Below, one piece after another: positions 57,611 through 64,000 of a stretch of DNA of 64,000 nt. The position numbers were made by a program, and so were the translations under genes. Within the stretch, counting starts at the first letter, position 1; the number at the start of each line of letters is the position of its first letter. The stretch is taken from the NCBI GenBank assembly GCA_036426205.1, contig CM071570.1, positions 53,279,087 through 53,343,086 of the forward strand, read 5' to 3'. The notes below the pieces were generated by a model. That model was not told where the DNA came from. It was given only the letters and a program-made list of their open reading frames with translations, and did not search any database. Origin of the DNA: Ascaphus truei. Its lineage: Eukaryota; Chordata; Amphibia; Anura; Ascaphidae.

Positions 57611-58223
57611 AGTGTGACCAATATTCAAACCAATTAAATTGCTAAGTAGGCATAAAAAAAAATTTATTTGAGAGCAATGACCACAGTGATTTCTATATTG
57701 GCTAAACTCATGATTCGCGCGAGCTAATCTTGATCATAAACAAAATAACACATTTCCTCTGTCAGAAAGAGAGAGCTAAATAACACTTCCTGCATGTGAC
57801 TGGTAAGTACACAGGTGGGTGAAACATTAGTACACAATTACAGAATTAGTATTAGGGATTCAGAAAGATTTGTGAATATGGCATGTTGCCAAAAACACAC
57901 AAGCACTAATATCTTACTCAGGTTTTCATTTCACTTAAAAACGTGTGGCTATTTTTTTGCGACTTTGGTTCCTCCATTTTTTTTGCTAGAATACAGTTCA
58001 TTTTAGTTATCAAACGGGACTTATGGTCCCTGAGTTAACGCAAAACCACAAAGTATTATATGCAAAAACAATAGCCGTTCATGATCTCATTGAATAGGCT
58101 TAACAGCATATTAATTAGAACTGCCTTGCGTTATCTGAAAATGCTCACATTAACAACTGTCTACCTAAAGGTTTTAGCTCTGTCGGGGGGAGAAGATTTT
58201 AATAGTACATTAATTGCTGTGGA

Positions 58224-58503
58224 AGTGAAGTTAAATTTATCATCGGATGTACAAGTAGCCCCACGTGATGTCATGATCACACTGAGGATGGTATGTGATA
58301 AGGAAGGAAATGCCATATGGTTTCAAACGCCATGCAGTATATTCTAATCTCGGCAGTTTAGGAAGTAGAAGTTAAATTTGTCGGATGTACAAGTATTGTC
58401 CCACACGTGATGTCCATGATCACACTGAAGGATGGTATGTGATAAGGAAAGGAAATGCCATATGATTTCAACGCCATGCTTAATATTCTACGTCTACCCA
58501 GTT
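58224..58503. repeat. Tandem duplication of ~140 bp
   Basis: 58224-58360 and 58369-58503 share TCGGATGTACAAGTA, CACGTGATGTC, TGATCACACTGA and AAATGCCATATG. They differ mostly by one-base indels (GTCATG against GTCCATG, GAGG against GAAGG), which looks like read error or an assembly seam as much as evolution. Confidence 0.75.
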
Positions 58504-58789
58504 TAAAAACACTGGATTGAAACAGAACTGACTCCACAATTACCTTGATGATGTCCACTGCCCTCTGGATAAATGTTAAATCTTTAAGATTTTCATACAG
58601 TAATGTTTCAGACATCTTGAACTGCTTTCTAGACTTCATAGTGCTAAACCAACATAGTGATATATAATGATGGAGGAAGATTTCAAAATTATGGTATTCA
58701 AAGCGAACCACTACACAAATAGTGCTTTCATCTGCTGTGGGATCGTCATAATCTAAGAAAATTTACTTGAGTGGTATTCTCAACAATGT

Positions 58790-60046
58790 CTCCAGTGGTG
58801 ATTCGTGCCTGATTAATTGATCATCACAGCAGTGTGACCACCTCTATAAAAGACCGAAGTTTTAGCAGTTTGCTGGTCTGGAGTGCATTCAGGTGTGTGT
58901 TAACCAATGCCAAAGAGGAAAAAACATCAGCAAGATCTTAGAGAAGCAATGTTACTCAAAAATGGAAAACATTCAAGACAGTTGCCAATCTTCCCAGGAG
59001 TGGACGTCCCAGCAAATTCTACCCCAAGTCAGACCGTGCAATACTCAGAGAAATTGCAAAATACCAAGATTTACTCTCAGAATTACAGGCCTCAGTTAGC
59101 ATGTTAAATGTTAAAGTTCATGACATAAATTAGAAAAGACTGAACAAGTATGGTTTGTTTGGAAGGGTTGCCAGAAAGCCTCTTCTCTCTAAAAGAATCT
59201 GGCAGCACAGCTTAGGTTTGCAAAATTGCATCTGAACAACCACAAGACTTTCTGAAACATGTTCCTTTGGACAGACGATACCAAAGTGGAGATGTTTGGC
59301 CATAATGCACAGCGCCACGTTTGGCGAAAACCAAACACAGCATATCAGACACAATACCTCATACCAACTGTCAAGCGCGGTGTGGAGGGTTGGAATGATT
59401 TGGGCTTGTTTTGCCAGCCACAGACCGGGAACCTTGCAGTCATTGAGTCGACCATGAACTCCTCTGTATACCAAAGTATTCTAGAGTCAAATGTGAGGCC
59501 ATCTGTCCGACAGCTATAGCTTGGCCAAAAATTGGATCATGCAAAAGGACAATGATCCTAAGCCCACCAGCAAATCTACAACAGAATGCCTGAAAAAGAA
59601 AGAATCAGTTGTTGCAATGGCCCAGTCAAAGTCCGACTAACCCGATTGAAATGAATGTAGCTGGACCTGAGAGAGCTGTTGCAAAAAACAATGCTCACAC
59701 ACCTCAATGAACTAAAGCAACGTTGTAAAGAAGAGTGGGACAAAATTCCTCTACAATGATTGGAAAGACTAATAAAGTCTACAGAAAACGATTACTTCAA
59801 GTTAATTGCGGCTACAAGCTATGAATCATAAGGTATACTTGGTTTTTCACACTGGCTTCTCCATTTGGCTTTATTTTATGTAAATAAAAAATCTGACAAC
59901 GGTGTAATATGTCATGTGTTGTTTATTCTCTGAGTTTTATTTTACCTAATTTTAAGACCTGCTAAGGAAAGATGATTGTTTATGTCCTGATATGAAAACC
60001 TTAGAATTCAAAAGGGTGGTACTTTCTTTTTCACACCTGTATATAA
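58790..60046 (+). pseudogene. Tc1-like transposase remnant
   Basis: An N-terminus (MPKRKKHQQDLREAMLL, 58907) is followed by a deletion of most of the helix-turn-helix region. 59259-59519 encodes FLWTDDTKVEMFGHNAQRHV (first Asp; the usual DE is DD), VKRGVEGWNDLGLF and STMNSSVYQSILESNVRPSV. Next come MQKDNDPKPTSK near 59540 (second Asp) and AQSKSD. Frames break many times. The 3' end is GTACTTTCTTTTTCACACCT at about 60021-60040, followed by GTATA. No matching left end was found. It is a different family from the transposase at 46.8-48.7 kb. Confidence 0.85.
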
Positions 60047-60059
60047 TTTATTAAAGTGG

Positions 60060-60345
60060 CAAAAGGAGTGCTGGTGGGCGTGGCTAATGTATACAACAAA
60101 AACAACAAAGAATGCCCAAAGCTCTTCCAATGTGACAAAAATACACATTGCCTATATATTCCCTTGAAAAGTGTCATTTATTCAACACACCCTTTGGCCA
60201 AAGCGTCTTCAAGCCTGCTGCCAACATCAAGGCATGACAGTTATTATACATTTAGCCCTGCCCCCTAGCACTCCTTTTGACACACATCTAATTATATAAT
60301 ATATCTATTATATTATTATATATTAATATATATATATATAGTATA
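60060..60345. repeat. Frog-type interspersed repeat and AT run
   Basis: 60060-60290 contains CCCTTGAAAAGTG, ACACCCTTTGGCCAAAGCG and ACATCAAGGCATG, similar in build to the GAAACG elements but too decayed to fold with confidence. 60290-60345 is a TA microsatellite. Confidence 0.35.
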
Positions 60346-60369
60346 TATAATGTTGTAATGTTTGGGTTT

Positions 60370-61081
60370 CTCAAGCTTGTTGGGTATCGTTGTGCTTATT
60401 AATTATTGGGCAGTAATGCGCTTCACATTTCGTGGATTTGTTCTTAATTATAGGCTAACTGTTAACTATTCTGGACATTATTGAAATGGCTACTCTCTGA
60501 TTGGTCAAGTATGGCATTCATTCATTTATAAGGCTAAGCTGTTTAATTCCAGGCATTATTGGAATCGCTGCTCTCTGATCGGTTAAAATGCTGGCGTATT
60601 CATTCAGCTAATGGGCTGGAATTTTTGGCACATTGACAAATTTTATTTCCAGCCAATCAGCTTTTACACTTGTCAGAGTAGCTCTCGACAGGGGCATGAT
60701 TGGACAGGAGGCAGCAGCAAAGGCAGTGACTCCCTCCCTCCCTCCCTGCAAAGACACGTCCAGGACACAGTGAAGAGGGAAGTTTGTGTTTGATTGTTGT
60801 TGTGTGTGTTCTGTGCTGTGCAGAGTGTTGTGTTGTGTCGTCTGACAGGTGTTTGTGTGTCTGTCTGCAGAGTTTGTGTTTGGTAGCTGCAGTTTTGTGC
60901 ATACTGCAGAGTTTGTGTGTGTGTGTGTGTGGTGTGTTAGTTTGTGTTTGTAGCTGCAGAGTTAGTTATGTGTGTAGCTGCAGAGTTGTGTGTGTGTAGG
61001 TCTGTCTGCAGATTGTGTGTTGTTGGTTGAAGATCGTAGTGTGTGTGTGTTTGTGTGTGTTGTGTGTGTGTGTGTGGTGTG

Positions 61082-61112
<31 letters not shown>

Positions 61113-62100
61113 GTGTGGTGTGTTTGTGTGTTTGTTTGTTTTTTTGTTTTTGTTTGTATGTAGTAGAGCTGCGAGAAATGTGTATTGTGTACAGGGGGGG
61201 CTGCAGATTTTGTGTCTATGGTATAGAGTCGGGGGAGCTGCAGTGTGTGTGTGTATCTATATGATAGCTCAGTTTGAGTATATAGAGGGTTTCTTTATGT
61301 ATTTAACCTTTTATTTTAATAATACAATCTGTGTAACTCTGCAAGTGTATATTTATAAGAAAAAAAGGTACATTTTATTATCCTTGGTCTTCAACTCTTC
61401 CAGCCAGGGCATTATTGGCCAGTTAACTGCCTGTTCTTTCGGGGATTATACTTAAGTAATTGGCCGGAATTTTTGGAACCCTGTCGCAAGAGCGTCTACC
61501 AGGAGACACTGAGGAAGGTAACCGTCTGTTGTGTGTCTTGGTGTATGGGAAGATGAGAGCTGCAGTGTGGATGTGTATGGGAAGATGGAAGGAGCTGCAT
61601 GTGGTGTGTGTGTGTGGGTTTGTGTGTGGGGTGTGGTGTGTGTGTGGTGTGTGTTGTGTGTGGTGTGTGTGTTGTGTGTGTGTGTGTGTTGTGTGGTGTG
61701 TGGTGGTGTGTGGTTGGGGAGGGGTGCTGTATTGTTTGTGTGTGAAGATGGAAAGTTGCTGTGTGTGTGTATTTGTATTGAGGGGTTGCAGGTGGTGTTT
61801 GTGTGTATAATAAGGCTGCAGAATGTGTGTGTGGTTTTTGTGTGGTGTGTATAGAGGTGTGGCTTGCAGAATTTGTGTGTTTGTGTTGTGTTTTGTGTGT
61901 GTATAGAGAGGGCTATAGTGTACTGTATTTACACTTTTAATAAACCTTTTTAATAAACAAGTACCCGTAAAAGACACAAGAAAATGTAGAATATCACGTC
62001 AATAAATTACAAGTATCATACTCACATTTAGCCTATAATAGTAATAATCCCCTCAAACAGGCATTACATTCTGGCCAATAATGCCCTGTTCTTCAGAATT
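60370..62100. repeat. TG-rich array between inverted repeats
   Basis: 60780-61930 is dominated by TGTGTG with recurring GTAGCTGCAGAGTTTGTG-type units. GGGCATTATTGGCCAG (61405) and CTGGCCAATAATGCCC (62076) are exact inverted copies that flank half of the array, and related GGCATTATTGGAATCGCTGC sequences lie at 60547. This could be an old DNA element expanded by slippage. Cysteine/valine-rich open frames are artefacts. Confidence 0.55.
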
Positions 62101-64000
62101 ACTGTACTTAAGTATAGCTCTTTTTTCCTATCCTGGGCGACGACGATTCATGGGAAATACATCAGGTATCGAACCTGCTGCAAAGGGGTCTGACAGAAAT
62201 TTCCCTTGATCCGAATTGCCACGTGGACGATGCGATCCAGATAACCCAGTGAAAAGGAACATAAGAAGTGCGATGCCGGTATGGGGCCAGCTGTATAGGG
62301 CGTTAGTCAGATATAAAACAGAAAAGTATGGGGGGGACGTGACCAGGTCACGGGGTTAGGCCAGGTGACGCGGGAATCCCTACACTGTGAATTGCAAATC
62401 CAGAAATCTTCTTCGTCTTTTCTTGGATCACTATACTAAGTCAAAACAAATTCGCTTTCAAAATGCATTCCAAGTGACTCATTGAATCTTAGGAGTGGGA
62501 ACTTTTCTGGTGTTTCGGGTCTAAAATGTTTTGTGTTTTGGTTTTTGCGTCTGCACTCCATTGGTTTTGGTGTGGTTTGGATTTGTTCAAATATGGGTGT
62601 AAAAACTTCGAACAAGTAGGAACAGTTTTAAAAATGCAAAATCCATATTTGTACAAAAACTAGTTTTATGTTAAGAACCCAAAACACATGCCGTTTTCGT
62701 TTTGGGCTTAAATGTTTCCTCAAATTCTCAAATTATTTCACAAAGAAGAAACCACTTTGTGGTACATTTTTTATTATTTATTCTTTATACATTAATATAT
62801 TGTCTAGCTTGGAGAGCTACCATGATTCACCCGCGGCACATGCGTGCGTTTTGTGTGCAATGTCCGCGGTGTGTTCCATGCAGTGTTTTTCCATTTTTAA
62901 TATGCCAGCAACTTATTTTTATTAGTTCTGTAGTTTTTTTGGGCCAACGAGAGTGATATTTCACTTTATAATCACTTATTTCACTATGTAGTTTAGTGTA
63001 TCTATTTTCTAATTGTCATAATGTTTAGTTATTCTTGTTTGGTCATATGTTTCTTCTCTCACATGTTTTGGTGGTTTAGATATATTGGGTCACTTTTTTT
63101 GGATTGTATACATACTTTTGGCATTTGTTTACAAACAATATAGTGTGTTCGATTTCTTATTATTATATTTCCACATTTATTGTATTTCATGTTTTGCTGC
63201 CTTAGTTTAAGATACTATTCTGTGTTTAGTTCACACTCTGACCATTATTTAATAATCATATTAATAGGTTGTGTATATCTCCATTAGATTATGTTGTTTT
63301 TTTATTCTTGTTGGTAGGCCCTTCCATCACCCCCCCTTTCCATCTGGTAGTCGTCATTTGAGATGTAGCCAATCACTTGGATGGTGCAATCAATCATTTT
63401 TGTGGCTACACACCGTGGATGATGGAGGTAACTATATATATTTGCATTTGCCCAATAAGCCTAATTACCCTTTGAAAAAGCGCCCTGAAAGCCGGGACAA
63501 CCCGTCAGGGGATGTGTGCTTTTTTAGCTTTTTTTGGCTTATATGCCCGAATAATGTACTTAATTTTCTACTACCCAGCCCATTTTTATTTCAGCATTGC
63601 CCATTTTTTCTTTCTCACCTTTCTCACAATTTGTGGGTACGTCGCAGACGGTCGAAACCCTGTCTTTCCCCCCCATTACGGGCTCTTAGCAAACAATGTC
63701 AATCATCCGATCCTCCATACCAGCCAGGGATCTGGGGGGTACAACAATGCAATGAGACACTAACAATTTGTCACTTTTTTTCTGATCCCATTTTCTCACT
63801 CGACCCCCCTATAAGTTGCTTGCATGCCGATTTATACAACGCTTTTTCTTCCATACCGTTAACTCTCAGTCACAAAACAATAATTTCTTTTCTATGTCCT
63901 ATAGTACAATCGTCAAAAATAAAAGACCAAGTTCTAATGATCTATATATAAACCATTTTCAAATACCTAAAAAACTTAATGTGGAGAATCGGTCTAAAAG
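62101..64000. other. Non-coding, with one possible decayed GAAACG-type element
   Basis: 63345-63530 contains CCTTTGAAAAAGCGCC, CTGAAAGCC and ACAACCCGTCAGGGG, which echo the GAAACG elements but do not form a hammerhead core. Nothing else can be supported. The 226-residue frame at 63271-63951 is not recognised. Confidence 0.35.

Noticed and set aside
61015..61977. Cysteine/valine-rich and threonine/histidine-rich open frames
   Set aside because: They are frames through the TG-rich array.
1..64000. tRNA, rRNA or CRISPR features
   Set aside because: None was seen; CRISPR is not expected in a vertebrate nuclear sequence.

Overview
This window reads as nuclear DNA of a vertebrate, most likely a frog or other amphibian. 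It is AT-rich and has no recognisable single-copy host gene. It carries three CR1 LINE copies whose 3' tails (repeated ACATAGTT-type tails followed by GATGAGGTTGAAAAAAG) are familiar from frog genomes. It also has L2 LINEs, Tc1/mariner, Tigger-like and hAT elements, a chromodomain Ty3/gypsy element, and several foldback elements carrying a GAAACG core. Almost everything recognisable is mobile or repetitive, so most entries are elements or their decayed genes. The organism call is an inference from repeat content.

Layout. 1-9.4 kb: an L2 3' fragment, CR1 copy 1, two copies of an unclassified LTR-like repeat, and a foldback with hammerhead-like cores. 9.4-10.8 kb: a tandem array of ~400-bp units, each carrying a near-canonical type I hammerhead ribozyme on the minus strand, then a 332-bp Tigger-like MITE. 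11-17 kb: ordinary AT-rich sequence with two more hammerhead-like elements and one foldback. 17.4-19.7 kb: a minus-strand L2 with a 2A-like peptide and tandem 5' monomers. 20-24 kb: CR1 copy 2, interrupted by a hAT MITE and by an unclassified insertion. 24.8-30.1 kb: an LTR-like repeat split by a 4.4-kb gypsy chromovirus with a 5-bp target duplication. 32.9-35.2 kb: CR1 copy 3. 37.7-38.9 kb: a GC-rich LTR-like repeat. 40-43.7 kb: a ~0.9-kb CT/GT microsatellite, a hAT foldback and short tandem repeats. 43.8-54.4 kb: a 10.6-kb element, see below. 54.5-64 kb: a foldback, a tandem duplication, a decayed Tc1 and a TG-rich array.

The most notable object lies at 43779-54372. It has 25-bp terminal inverted repeats (one mismatch) flanked by TA. 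Inside it are a Tc1/mariner-type transposase in five exons with clear splice signals (minus strand), a divergently oriented protein with a basic N-terminus, 17-residue proline-rich repeats, a coiled coil and a BEN-like C-terminus (plus strand), and a forkhead-like DNA-binding protein (minus strand). I know of no Tc1/mariner element with this gene set. Three of the reading frames carry breaks, so this copy is dead or mis-sequenced, but other copies may be intact.

A second signal is spread over the whole window. The 7-mer TACAGTA/TACTGTA occurs roughly 100 times by eye, where about a dozen would be expected. Comparison of duplicated sequences shows it is a clean 5-bp insertion at a TA. That is the excision scar expected from TA-targeting transposons whose ends are CAG/CTG, as all three such elements seen here have. 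The scars are dense in the introns and flanks of the 10.6-kb element and absent from its exons.
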